A DNA stretch of 64,000 nt, taken from contig NC_082688.1 in the NCBI RefSeq assembly GCF_949987515.2, positions 78,372,731 through 78,436,730 of the forward strand, given 5' to 3'. Below, piece after piece: positions 22,931-34,551 of this stretch (positions within the stretch are counted from its first letter, which is position 1; every line of letters begins with the position of its first letter). This DNA is from Delphinus delphis. Lineage: Eukaryota; Chordata; Mammalia; Artiodactyla; Delphinidae. Both the position numbers and the translations under genes were made by a program. The notes beneath the pieces are model-generated. The model ran no database searches and was not told the DNA's origin. It saw nothing but the letters and a program-made list of their open reading frames with translations.

Positions 22931-23889
22931 AGAATTCATAGTGCTGTAGCAGCCCTTACCTGGGACATTATTAGTCTTGGTATAGAGAAAAAATAAACAT
23001 GACAAGCTGTGAGGTAACTCAAACAGCTTTTGCTCAGAAAAGACATAATGCCCATCACTCGGGCTCACAATTTTACTGGCCAAAGTAAGTCATGTAGGCA
23101 AGAGTGTCATCAAAGAGAAGGGGATAATAGAATCCTCTTACTGAAGATGACACAACAGGTAGGATGAGGAATATTTGGTAGAAAAATACTGCTACATCAC
23201 AACCATATTAGCTAAGTTATTGAGCACAACCATTACAAACATAATTGTCAATGTATCCAAATCCACATGGCATCATCAGGATAACATGAAATACTGTGCA
23301 AGTGATATACTGAGCTAGTCACACTAGAGAAGTGGAAACTATTATTTTATAATTTTTTATGTCAACTTTTGTATATGAGTCATATTCCAAAATTTGAAAT
23401 TTAGGAGAAAATGATAATAGGTTTTGCAAAGTTTTGTGTTTTTTTAAACTTTTCCTTAAGTATAATCCCTTAAATCCACTGTACTCTGTGTGAAATATGA
23501 CTTAAAGTTGCATGATGCTGAGATATGCACTTTTGCTGAGATATATAATGCAATCCATTCCAAATAAACACTATATGAAATCTAATCATTATTTTGAATA
23601 AATCATTTAGAATGTGGAGTGAAAGAATTCCAGAAAGCCAGTGGGAGGTTCAGATTTTTTAAGCTGTGTTTTATATATTTCTCTAGTTGTTGGGAAAATG
23701 AATATTTGTATGTAGTTCATAACGAATTTAAAAGATTTAAATAACTTGCATTTGGAAATTGAAAACAAATTTAGTACATGATTATAGATGAAATAAATTT
23801 AATTTATTTGAGAGGCTTTGGAAGAATTGCCATTGTCTTCAAATAATTCACTCCTATTCCACAAATGTGTTAGAAACACAACAAATGTA
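22931..23889. other. Unassigned DNA
   Basis: No gene or confident repeat recognised. Confidence 0.5.
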
Positions 23890-24420
23890 TGAAAGCATCT
23901 ATATATTGAGCCCATACTATGTGTCAAGCAGTGTTTAGATTCTGGGAATAAATGAGACACAGGCCTGTCCTCAATTAGATAGCAGAAGGAAAAATACAAG
24001 ATTACAGTCAGGCTAAGAGCATATGGTAAGTGCTATGATACAGGGCACTCTGGAAAGGTATATAAGCAGAAAGTAATACAATATTGTGTCATCTGCTAAG
24101 GCTCCCAGACAAGGTGATGTTTAAGAAGAATACGAAAAGTTAACAGGAATTATGTCTGTGAAAATTAAGAGCAGAATTGAACCAAGCTGTTTAAGTCAAA
24201 TGGAACAGTTTTGCAAAGGTGCCAAATTAAACAGAGTAGGGTAATTTCTGAGAACCTCAGTAACGCCCTATGGCTACACAGTTGATTAAAACACTAGGCT
24301 GGAGGAAAAAAGGGGGAAATTGAGTAAAATATCTAAGGACTGTGAAAAGCACATTTGGACAAAATAGGAGCCATCAAAAAGTTTTAAACAAGGGTAGGAA
24401 ATCAGCGTATTTGAAAAAAT
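23890..24420 (-). mobile_element. LINE-2 relic, minus strand
   Basis: It starts with the reversed L2 3' end ('ttgagcccatactatgtgtc', 'aagcagtgtttagattctgg'), then 'gtaagtgctatgatacaggg', 'aaggtgatgtttaagaagaa' and 'acacagttgattaaa'-type sequence. The order matches L2 read backwards. No open frame remains. Confidence 0.62.
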
Positions 24421-24421
24421 A

Positions 24422-24477
24422 TTGGAAAGCTTTCTCTCTTTATTCAGGTTTGGAATGCTTTCTCTCTTTATTCAGTT
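24422..24477 (+). repeat. 28-bp tandem duplication, two copies
   Basis: Units 24,422-24,449 and 24,450-24,477 differ at about two positions. Each contains 'gctttctctctttattcag'. Confidence 0.92.
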
Positions 24478-24604
24478 AACCTAGAAAAATCTCAGATGTG
24501 ATAAGGTAGTCAGGACTAAGTGGAAAAAGGCATTTCTGACCACACTGAGGATCGCAAAAAAGCTTCTAGAGTTAATCATTAAAGTACTTTTTTAATCCCT
24601 TCTT

Positions 24605-25261
24605 GATTGTTATGAAACCATGCCCCTTAGGGTTAACAGAAACTGGTGACTAACAGAAATTCTTGAGCTAGTCTTGCAGCTTGCTAAAATCCCCTCCACT
24701 TGCAGCCCACTTTCCCTGAGCAAGCTCGCCTTTATTATTTGGTGCAAATTGCATACACTCCAAGTTTCACCTAGCCTAAACAGATGTTTGCCTGAAGTGT
24801 TTTGTAGAAACTTGGAGTCAGTCGTGTCTAGTTCGAGCTCAAGCTGGCTAAGACTGGTCGGGACCACCGACCCTAAAACTGGACCTGTGCAGGTGTCAGA
24901 TGAATGACCTTCTGACGTTAGAGGGCCCAAAACTCCACCCTCAGATCATGCTAAGCGCCTCCATTTTAAAACATACGTCCCATGAAGAAGCATGTAACTC
25001 AGATAAGCCTGCATAGAACACAGATTACCTCACCTTTTCCCTACCTCCAAACTCCTTTCCCCACACCTAAGAAGTACCCTGCTTCTTTATTCCATAAATA
25101 TCCCAAGCCCCTGTCCTTCAGGGAGGCAGATTTTGAGACTTGTTCTCACATCTCCTTGCTTGACTGCCTTCTGAATAAATCCTTTCTCTGCTGCAAATCT
25201 CAGCATCTCAGCGTTTGGCTAGCTGTATGTCTGGCAATGAAAAAACCTGGTTTAGTAACAC
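24605..25261 (+). mobile_element. Solo LTR of an endogenous retrovirus (ERV1-like)
   Basis: About 650 bases with LTR anatomy in order. There is a U3-like, more GC-rich region, then a TATA-like 'ccataaatatcc' at about 25,092-25,103. About 80 bases downstream is AATAAA at 25,174-25,179, followed by 'ctttctctgctgcaaatctc' and a terminal 'ggtttagtaaca'. The probable start is near 'tgttatgaaacc' (24,609). Exact ends and target duplication are not resolved. No gag, pol or env remnant lies beside it, so this is a solo LTR left by recombination. Family name not assigned. Confidence 0.72.
25174..25179 (+). terminator. LTR polyadenylation signal AATAAA
   Basis: Canonical hexamer in the R region of the solo LTR, with T-rich sequence downstream. 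Confidence 0.6.
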
Positions 25262-25829
25262 TTGGTGATTAAATATAAAAATTAGTTATTTTTAAAAATT
25301 TGTATCGCTTTTGATGAGAATGTTTTGAGATACAACATACCATAATATTGACATTTTGTTCAGGTTCCCATTTACAATGCTACTTTGAGAAACCTTTCAA
25401 ATGATTTGGATACATTATAATAATCTCCTTCTTTACGTATTTCTGTATTTTCACATTATTTCTATCCTCATGTGCTAGATGTTGCTTTCTTCAGTTTTAA
25501 AGTTAGATAAGAAAATTTCACATTGTGGTAAGAAAACAAAGATTAAAAATAAAATGGAATTATAATAATGTTTTATTAAATGTATTTAGCACCAGTGGGA
25601 AATAATATGACTTTTATTAAACTACCTTGTCAATAACCTAACAACAATCAAGGTGCTCTACACATAGAAAAGTAGTGTGTTTTTCCAAACATGTGTCATA
25701 AACTTAACTGCCTCCCTAAATAAACTGCTTGAAATCCCATTAGGTATTTTCAATTTCTGCTATTAAGTAAAGGCTCCTGAGTAATTCAGATTGCACCTTT
25801 AAAATAAATTAAGTTGAAAAAAGATACAT
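25262..25829. other. Unassigned AT-rich DNA
   Basis: No gene or repeat recognised. Confidence 0.5.
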
Positions 25830-25842
25830 ATCAAAACACCAT

Positions 25843-26320
25843 AAATGGAATATTATTCAGCCATAAAAAAGAATGAAATAATGTCATTTGCAGCAACATG
25901 GATGAACCTAGAGATTATCATACTAAGTAAGCCAGACAGAGAAAGACAAATATCATATAATATCACTTATATGTGGAATCTAAAAAAAACTACACAACTG
26001 AACTTATTTACAAAACAGAAATAGACACACAAACACTGAAAACAAACTTACGGTTACCAAAGGGGAAAGGGGGGTAAGTTAGGAGTTTGGGATGAAAAGA
26101 TACACACTACTATATATAAAATAGATAAATAACCAGAACCTGCTATATAGCACAGGGAACTATAATCAATATTTTGTAATAACCTATAAGGGAAAAGAAT
26201 CTGAAAACTACACACATACACACACATCTATATAACTGAATCACTCTGCTGTACTCCTGAAGCTAACACAATGTTGTGAATCAAATATATATCAATTAAA
26301 AAAAATCAAAATCAAATCAA
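25843..26320 (+). mobile_element. LINE-1 3' end, 5'-truncated, with 13-bp target duplication
   Basis: It begins at the ORF2 C-terminal region ('tggaatattattcagccata'), continues through the L1 3'UTR ('ggttaccaaaggggaaagg', 'tatagcacagggaactataa') and ends in an A-rich 'atcaa' repeat tail. The duplication 'atcaaaacaccat' is exact at 25,830-25,842 and 26,321-26,333, so the limits are firm. Same L1 branch as 3,282-3,880. Confidence 0.95.
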
Positions 26321-26333
26321 ATCAAAACACCAT

Positions 26334-27115
26334 GGTAAGAATGCAAATATTTTTCAGTTAAAAGTGTTTGAAAACTTTGTCTTTATCAGCAATTGGAAAT
26401 AAATTTATATTTCAACACAACATTAGAAGTTTAATAGTATAGAGATTTTCTTAGAATAAAGATCAGTAACAGTCTCTGTCTCTTTCACTCTCTGTCTCCT
26501 GCTTTCACAGGAGGGCATAATCTTGATGTACTGGTCATTTTAAAGGTCTTTTCATCTCTAACTGCTGCGATTTCTGAATTCCAGAAGCATAAACTTCCAT
26601 AAAACATGAATGATTTGCTAATTCCCAGCTCAAAAGGATGGCCTTTGAGGAAAAATGACACAGGTAGAAAAAAAAAAATTTCTACTAGGCGTTCATAAAT
26701 TTTATGCCTAATGGTAGAGTCTCAACTCAGTTTCTTAAGTATATCAAGCATTAGACTTTATAAAATGATGAAAATGCTAACTCTATAAAATGAAACAGTC
26801 ACTGCATTTGTAAAACAGGTGTGTTTTAAGATAGTTGTTAGATACATGACAAATTTTGTAAGGGAACATTTAGAAAGACTCTTCCATAAGAAAAGGTTCA
26901 CCCTGGCACAGAGCAGCCTATGTCAAGATATCTTCCCCAGGAAGAGTGTTATTATAATGAAAGTGGGTGCCATTCAAATGACAGTTCCCCGAAGAGAGAA
27001 ATGTCCTAGGATTTTACTTAATAGAGATAATTTTAATTATCCATCATCTATTTTGACTTCAGATAACAATGATATTGCAATTGGGAACAGCCCTCCCTGA
27101 ATCAAATAGCACATC
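26334..27115. other. Unassigned DNA
   Basis: No gene or repeat recognised. A 93-codon open frame at 26,819-27,100 has no recognisable domain. Confidence 0.5.
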
Positions 27116-27125
27116 TGGTTTGGGT

Positions 27126-27340
27126 TTTTTTTTTTTTTTTTTTTTTGCGGTATGTGGGCCTCTCACAGTTGTGGCCTCTCCCGTTGCGGAGCACAGGCTC
27201 CGGACGCGCAGGCTCAGCGGCCATGGCTCACGGGCCCAGCCGCTCCGCGGCACGTGGGATCCTCCCGGACCGGGGCACGAACCCGCGTCCCCTGCATCGG
27301 CAGAGCGGACTCTCAACCACTGCGCCACCAGGGAAGCCCC
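27126..27340 (-). mobile_element. CHR SINE, minus strand, perfect 10-bp target duplication
   Basis: A T-tract of about 20 bases, then 'gcggtatgtgggcctctcac', ending 'gccaccagggaagcccc'. 'tggtttgggt' is exact at 27,116-27,125 and 27,341-27,350. The long pure T-tract and good preservation suggest a young copy. Confidence 0.96.
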
Positions 27341-27350
27341 TGGTTTGGGT

Positions 27351-29129
27351 ATATTTAACAACTTCTACACATTTGGTTTTAGAAAGAGTATCTTGCTAAT
27401 TGGAACATTGTATCTCCTTGGCCACAGTGGTTGCTCGAAGCTGTACGTATGACTTAATTTAAGCTTATAAACCTCAGTAATGGGAGTTTTATAAAATTGT
27501 TGTAATGATACTATTCTCCTAAGGTTATTATTCATGATAAAGGTGGTGGAATCTTGCCAGTACTAGGGCTACCATGTGTGGCTTAAGACAATACCACTGT
27601 CAGAAGTAAAACAGGATGTTATGGATAGCCATCTTTGGGTCTTTTGATCCATATGGGAAATTCCACCTGTTCTATCGCCACAGATGCCCAAGACCAAATT
27701 TACTAATGTGCAGCAGTATCATAATGCCTTGGAATAAATTTCAGCCAGGCCTGAGAGTGATGGTAGACGCAGGAAATTGATATATCAGACTCATGCAGGG
27801 AACACTCGCAATATGCTGGGCTGGCTTCCTGTTACTTGTCCCTGGACATTTCGAGTGCCCTCTTTTAGGAAGAATTCAACATTGACTTCCAAGTTCTACT
27901 ATCACTTCAGCCAGCCCACTTTTAGACCTTGATGAAAACCATTCCTAAATGTACTATGATAACCACTACACATAATTAAAGGCAAACAGGATCTCCAGAA
28001 CAGATGACAGAGACCACTGGGATCAAACAATGCCAATAAATTAGTAAGGAGAGCTTTTCATAGAGGATCTTCAAGCCATCAAGTGGTAGTATAAGCAGTA
28101 GCTTTCTTTTAGGGGACTTCAAAGGGCAGGGTTTCCTGACCTTTATCACAGAGCTGTTAATTGGTGTGTAGTAACTACATACTTTCTGGCAACCTTTATC
28201 TACATTCAGGTAACTTGTTTCAATTTACCTGGGTTATGTTGGCCACATTCCATCAATCACATCACCTTGGAAAGAATCGTGAAACAAGTAAACCAGATTT
28301 TTTTTTTTTCTACAGAAAACTTCAATAAAAGTTGAAACCTAATCAAGAATCATTTTATGTTAGCTAATAAAGTTCCACTAATTTTGAAATGCATTTTTTC
28401 ATTTCCTGTATTGTCTTCATAGTAGTTACTTAATTGGGCTCTGAGAAATTTGTAGTAAAAGAGAGAACTGTTTAAGTACATTTAAAGGTTATACAATTGA
28501 ATATATTTTGCCAGGAAACTTTTTTCTATTATCTTCAGAAAGGATCTTTCTTTACCTACAGATCAGGAATTAATTCATTCAAGGATCCACTCAATACCAT
28601 TATAACTGTCATTTCATATGTTCTTTTCATGACTGACTCTGCCCAAATGAAATATAGCAGATTGTTTACTCAGTTTTACCAGTTATACAGCGTGTCTTCC
28701 TCTAGTTCTCACTTTTAGGATTATAGACATAAAAAAGTGTAGATCACCCTAAATTTACACTGGGTCATATACATGTCAGATAACATTTTTACTTTGTTCC
28801 TTCACAACAAAACAAAATAAAACAAACTGATTTCATGAACCTCAGGGGACACACACACACACATTTTATAAGTGAATGGGAAGAAAAATATTAAAACTTC
28901 TATTCCTATTTATTTTTATCTTATTTTCATCTTTATTTTTTTATTCTCTATTCTCTATGTTCTTAATAGATCAGCATAGCAGTACCTGCATACAAAGATT
29001 CATATACCTATGATGGGGATGTTTGTGTGCCTATCTTTACTAATAGGGTTGATGGTGTGAAGTTTGGAGAGGTTTTCCATAGGAAATCAAAATTATTTCC
29101 ATTTAAACAGAATGTTTCCTTTTTAATTT
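27351..29129. other. Unassigned DNA
   Basis: No gene recognised. About 27,540-28,260 is less AT-rich than its surroundings and could be a degenerate retroelement interior, but I could not place it. A short (AC)n lies at about 28,851-28,862. Confidence 0.45.
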
Positions 29130-29330
29130 GATTATTCAGTCATTCAATAAAGTTTATTTAATACCTAATATGTACCAATTATATAAAGTGAGGTATAAAT
29201 TGAGGTATTGCAGATTTATCAGTCAAGATAAAACAATCAACACAAAATTAAAACATCAAAAATCTCTAGCCCCATGGAGCTTAAAGTTGGGGGTTTCACT
29301 TAACAAACTTAAAATAAGATGGCATAAGAA
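29130..29330 (-). mobile_element. LINE-2 relic, minus strand
   Basis: Reversed L2 3' end: 'cagtcattcaataaagttta', 'aatacctaatatgtaccaat', then 'agccccatggagcttaaagt'. Confidence 0.62.
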
Positions 29331-29344
29331 ATATTTGCCAACTT

Positions 29345-29475
29345 GCTTTCCTCTTTACTGAAACATGAGCTTCTATAGGACAGGGACTAAAAATGTCTTA
29401 TGACTATTTCATGCTCGGTACAGTATTTGCCATTTGATAAATATTTAATACATGCTTTTTGAATTACATTGAACT
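29345..29475 (+). mobile_element. LINE-2 3' end, plus strand
   Basis: 'tctataggacagggactaaa', 'catgctcggtacagtatttg' and 'gataaatatttaatacatgc' follow the L2 3' terminal order. It faces the preceding minus-strand L2 relic. Confidence 0.62.
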
Positions 29476-32400
29476 AAACCTTCTGCTTCTCCGCCATTGA
29501 AACTCTGGGAACTTTTTTATCCTGTTAATCTTCTTGAGTGTTTAGATGATTTGGAGAAGGTGTTTCACTGTCAATTATCATGTTTGATGCAACTCCTTTA
29601 TGAAAGTCCCTTTGGTCCTTAACAATTTCTCTGATTTCATCTAACTCTACTAGAGGCTTTCTTTCTGCCTACAGAATGTCTCCATTTCCTCACTTATGGA
29701 AATGCACATTTTTACACCAACAATCATCACTATCTGGACCAGAACTTTCACTCTCATCTTTTTACCTATTTAGAGACTTTAAAACAGACGATTTCTTACC
29801 TTTCACTGTATAAACCACAGACTCCATTTTGGTTATCAGCAGTGCAAAATTACTTTGACTGATGGAAATTCTATCATATAGTTCTCCCCCAATTACTTAT
29901 GGTGGATTTCCTTTCTATTATTTAAACAGGCAAAAGTTAGTGAATTGCTCCAGAGTTCCTAAGAATAACTTGTTCCCAATTACTGCTAAGGAATCTTGAG
30001 TGAAAGAGAGGAAACTGCCTTTTATTTAGCACTCTACTATGCTTCAGATCTTTCATATATTTTTTTTCTCATTTTAACCTCACCAACCTAAAAATAAGGT
30101 TTGTGATTTCCATGTCTTACAAGAAGAAACTTGTCTCAATTCTCAGTTCTATAATGACTCTGAAGACCTCATCACCCCATCTGCAACTCTATCCCGAAAC
30201 ATCATACCAATCAAATTTGCAGTTAAAAGATTGAATTTGACACAAGTGACCATGGCTGAAGCCACTTTATTTCACTTTAAAATATAGTCTCTTTATTCAT
30301 TTTGAATTGCTCCACACAGCTGATTTCCTCCCATCTCCATACTTGAAAGATTGGGTCTGAAAGATTGCTTATTTTCTGTGTCCTATGGGAAACAAATGCT
30401 CACTGGTGACTGCAGGACTGTAGTTTCATTAAATTGATGTCTTATGAATTTAACAACATTTGGCCATGTCTGTAACCTCGCCAGTAATATTGGGAACTGA
30501 TCAGCATGGTTGCCTAATTCTAGGAGCCTGAATCAAAATTTGGCCATTCTGAATTTCCATTCCCATCAATTTTGCCACCTTTCTTCATGAGTTATACATC
30601 ATCAGTCACAGACCTTACTCTGTGACAGTAGAAAGAGGTGTCAGGCAGTGCCGTGACTGAATATGTCTAACTAGACTCAGAAGTAATACAGGGCCCACTG
30701 TAATGATTTCATTTCTACAAAGTATAGGTTTAGTTTTTCTTCCTTGATTTATTCATACAAAAACACTACATGCAAATAACTAATTTGTTCAAGTGTTTTA
30801 AGCAGCGGAAAGGAAAAACAGACCAATAACAAAATGCAAGTCATCTAGTAAGCAGTGTGAGAGCAGGAACAGTAGATATGAATTCAGAGAGTGCTATATT
30901 GTGAAATATATACATATTTATGCTAAACATATAAATATTTAAGCTAAATACAAAGGAGACATAGTAGACTACATGTTAATTTCTTAAAGTTGCTTTTTTC
31001 TACTGAACTAATGAAAGACATTTGATTATGAGTGCATGATGTTTAAATCATACGTTAATTGCAAATGAGAAATGAATGTAAAAATGAGAAGATATCTGGA
31101 CTGACCATGTGGCATGTAAGCTTTGGAAGATGAGTTAATTCAACAAATAAAACTCTGTATAAATGAAATGTTATTTAATATGAAGAAAAGATAGTACACC
31201 AAAAGCCTACAAATAGCAATATTATTTCTCTTCACATTCTTATTAACTTCCCATTTGCTACACGTGAAGATAAAATTATTTCAAACTTTTATCACAATAT
31301 TTGTTTGTCTTACATGTACCACCTCCATGGAGCCTCCTCTAATTTCCTTAAGGAAAACAATTAATGATCCTTTCTTCAGCCAAATGCAGCACAACCTGAA
31401 CTACTGAGTGATGAGCACTTGTTATTCATTGCTCAAATGTCTCCTTTCACAAACTGGACCAAGAAGTTTCTAAGGAAAGAATGACTGAGTGCTATGCATC
31501 AAGAAAACCCTAGGACGTAGCATTGTACCCAGCACAAAATTGCTCTTAAAGTGAGATGAAGAAATATACAGCAATACATATTATAACTACAGCACATTCT
31601 TGGTAACATAAAATTAAAGGAGTCTGGGTACTTTCTCTGGTAATGTATGACCTGCCATACTAAGGTCTCCAGCTAATAACTTCAAGGTCTCTTAATTTTC
31701 TCATAACTGTTCTGTCCCTGTTCCACTTCCCAACCCCATTTGTTACAGTTCCATCCATCAGAAAACCAAGAACATTACTTTGTAACTTGATTCTTGACCC
31801 CAGACCCTTGAATTCAAGTTAAGCCAATACAGTATTGTAAGAGTCATCCTTGTCCTGAACCAACCTATTTGACTCATCTAAATACTATACACATTCCTCT
31901 GTGATATATTGTTTTAGTCATTTTGCACTGTGTGAAAATCTCAGTACCTTTCTAGAGGCAAAAGTGAAAAAGGTTTTGCAAAAACAAAGCATCTGCATAA
32001 AGTCATGGATAAAAGATTTTGTTCCCTATGTTCCCAAAGGCTTACAGCTCAGACTCTTGTTCCAACAATAGATCATGGTGTGTATTAACACCAGGGAGTA
32101 CTTGGCTTTTCCTTCATATAAATGCTTTCAGCAATGTCGGCATACAAGCCAGGTTTTCCTGCTAACCTGCATGAAGCTATTTCACTGATTTTGTAATAAA
32201 GTATGTCAGATTCATTTTCACTCACTGTACACACTGAGAGCTTAATGCCATTCAGGGCAACTGGTTCAGCAATGTTTTCTTTCTTTTTCTACCCCCTCTT
32301 TTTTCATTGGAAACATTTCCCCCCAAAAAATGAATAAGTCTTACAGTCAAGATGTTAGTTGTGTAAAAAGCATTAAAAGATGTGTTTTGTTTGTGTATTA

Positions 32401-32559
32401 TAGTTGATGTATTTGTCACTTCAGATAATCCAGGTTTAATTCTAAGAGTCTGATATTACTTGGTTGCCCAATTTGCTTTATTTTTCTAACTTGCCTTCAT
32501 ACTTTTTAGACATTTATTATATAGCATAACTTACAAACATTTTATTTTAAGGGAGATAG
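29476..32559. other. Mostly unassigned AT-rich DNA
   Basis: No gene recognised. It includes a MIR relic (listed separately) and a weak L2-like patch at about 31,320-31,350. (AT)-rich imperfect repeats lie near 30,900-30,950. Confidence 0.5.
30015..30135 (-). mobile_element. MIR SINE relic, minus strand
   Basis: 'tttatttagcactctactat', 'ctcattttaacctcacca' and 'tgtcttacaagaagaaactt' follow reversed MIR order. Diverged. Confidence 0.5.
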
Positions 32560-32790
32560 TGCCTACTGCAAGATTTAAAGTAGTGGAGTAACATGATCTC
32601 TTTTCTCTTAAAGACATATCTCTAGCTGCTAGTAAGAAATGGATTTGGGGTGGGGGTGAGTACAGAAGGGAAGAAAACAGGATAATCAAGTAGGTCAGGC
32701 TGTGATCTGAACTAGGGCGGGTAAGGCAGGAATAGAAAGAAGAGGATGGCTTAAAAGGTACATTTTGAAAGAAGAATTAAACAACGTAGA
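32560..32790 (-). mobile_element. LINE-2 relic, minus strand
   Basis: 'gtagtggagtaacatgatct', 'agacatatctctagctgct' and 'gataatcaagtaggtcaggc' match reversed L2 interior order ('...gagtgacatgatctg', '...ctctggctgct'). Confidence 0.55.
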
Positions 32791-32799
32791 TGGACAGTT

Positions 32800-33065
32800 C
32801 TTTCTTGAGGCTAGAATGCCCTTCCATTTTTTATCTGGCTAAATGATACTCTTCCTGCCAAGCTTCCATATCCAGGAAGCCTTCTCTACCCTTCTCTCAC
32901 TGAATAATGGTCTTCTGATTGATGCCTTAGCACCATGCCTTCATCTTACAGAAGAAACTCTCTCCAAGCATTTCTTTACTTGCTTATCATCCTCAGGAGA
33001 CTCTGAAGTGTTCAGAATCAAAATCAACACTTTCCATTTCTGTAATTGTGGTGCCAAGCAATTAT
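32800..33065 (+). mobile_element. LINE-2 relic, plus strand
   Basis: 'gctagaatgcccttccattt', 'tatccaggaagccttctcta' and 'gagactctgaagtgttcag' follow L2 3'-part order. A 75-codon chance open frame lies across it. Confidence 0.6.
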
Positions 33066-33089
33066 TTTAATATGCACTGGGCTTATTGA

Positions 33090-33440
33090 TTAGGAATGTT
33101 TGGCTGTATTAAACAGAATACTTAACTTTCAATGGCTTAAATATTTGATTTTTTTACATAGAACAAGATGCATAGAGGCAAGTGTGCACTGAAGTTCATT
33201 CAGTTGCCCAATTTCCTTCATTATTGCAAAATAGCCTTACTGGCAGTAAACACTGTATTTGCATTCAAAGCCAAACGAACTGAGAGACCTGGAGACAAAC
33301 TTTTTCTTTTCTTTTTATCAGATAAAGCCAAACACTTTTCAGAAACTTCCCCAAACTGTCATGTTGAATTGGACAGAACTGCTTCCAAGAAACTCATAGG
33401 TTCAAGAGAGGCTAGGAAAGCAAGTATATAGATTTTCTGT
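33090..33440. mobile_element. Ancient mammal-wide repeat, family not assigned
   Basis: The pattern 'tttggctgtattaaacagaa', 'aatggcttaaatatttgatt', 'cagaaacttccccaaactgt', 'gagaggctaggaaagcaagt' recalls a common eutherian interspersed repeat. I cannot name the family with confidence. An 87-codon open frame (33,168-33,431) lies inside it and is therefore unlikely to be a gene. Confidence 0.4.
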
Positions 33441-33784
33441 CTTCTGTATCGAAGTGAGAAGGAAGAAGGGCATCTGAAATCCTTAATAACTGAGTGAGTC
33501 AACCGTGCATGCTTCACCAGATGTTCAAAACCATATTTTAATAAATTATATAAATATTTAATGATTAATAAATTTCAGGTAATATATACTCATCTATGCT
33601 AAATTAATAAAAGACAATTGATGATTAATCTCTACTCTTTGATATAAAATTGTGCTTAAATTAAATTTTAAATATTCTTTTCTGTTGTAGATATTAACTC
33701 AAATTTGACAATCATTATAAAACTTAATTTGCAGGCTTATAGAGACAGTGGTCTCTACACTTACATGTTTCTGTTTAATAAGCT

Positions 33785-34170
33785 TGGATTGTCATAACAA
33801 AATACCATAGACTAGGCTGCTTAAACAACAGAAATGTAATTTTCTTACAGTTCTGAAGGCTGCAAATTGGAGATCAGAGTGTCAGCATGGCTGGGTTCTG
33901 GTGAGAGCTCTTTTCCCAGCTTGCCAATGGCCACCTTCTCACAATGTCTTCATACGTTGAAGAGAGAGAGAGAAAATAAGAAAGGGAAAGGGAAAGAAAT
34001 ATTTATTTTCTTTTTATAAGATCACAGTCCTACTGTGATTAAAGCCTTATCTTTATGGATTCATTTAACCTCAAATACCTCCTAAAGACTCCCATCTCCT
34101 GATAGAGTCACCTTGGGGGTTAGCGCTTCATTAAATGAATTTGGGGGCAACACAATTCAGACCATAGCAT
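33785..34170 (-). mobile_element. MaLR-type solo LTR, minus strand, with (GA)-rich expansion
   Basis: The plus strand shows 'attgtcataacaaaatacca', 'ggctgcttaaacaacagaaa', 'cttacagttctgaaggctgc' and ends 'acacaattcagaccatagca'. Internally, 33,960-34,005 is a purine-rich 'gagagagagagagaaaataa' and 'gaaagggaaagggaaag' expansion. Confidence 0.8.
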
Positions 34171-34394
34171 CTATATAGCCAGCTAGCTATTTTCTATGAT
34201 TTGTAAAAACACAAAAACAATGGCGACAACAACAGCAAGAACAAACCAATTTTTTCAGCCGGTCCGTGAATACGTACATTTGGATATCTGGCATTAACTT
34301 ATATCACTTTTACATTTAAATGCATTTCATTTAGAATGGGAGGTGAAATATATTGTATATTTTTTCAACAGTTCTATTGGACGACGTAATGTTT

Positions 34395-34416
34395 CACACA
34401 CACACACACACACACG

Positions 34417-34458
<42 letters not shown>
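34395..34458. repeat. (CA)n microsatellite with internal (CG)n block
   Basis: 64 bases of uninterrupted alternating C with A or G. The central block at about 34,414-34,425 is CG-only. This is a strong Z-DNA-type sequence and probably length-polymorphic. Confidence 0.95.
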
Positions 34459-34459
<1 letters not shown>

Positions 34460-34509
34460 TCCTGAAGGCATCATCACGATCAAGGCAAGTAATATATCCA
34501 TCACTCTTA

Positions 34510-34551
34510 ACTTCTTTCTCATGACTTCTTTCTCATGACTTCTTTCTCATA
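34510..34551 (+). repeat. 14-bp tandem repeat, three copies
   Basis: 'acttctttctcatg' at 34,510-34,523 and 34,524-34,537, and again at 34,538-34,551 with one last-base change. Confidence 0.93.

Noticed and set aside
24610..24930. 106-codon minus-strand open frame
   Set aside because: Lies inside the U3-like part of a solo LTR, antisense, with no known product there.
27540..28260. Possible retroviral pol-like interior
   Set aside because: No reverse transcriptase, protease or integrase motif could be read in any frame; left unassigned.
33168..33431. 87-codon open frame
   Set aside because: Falls within what looks like an ancient interspersed repeat, so coding is unlikely.
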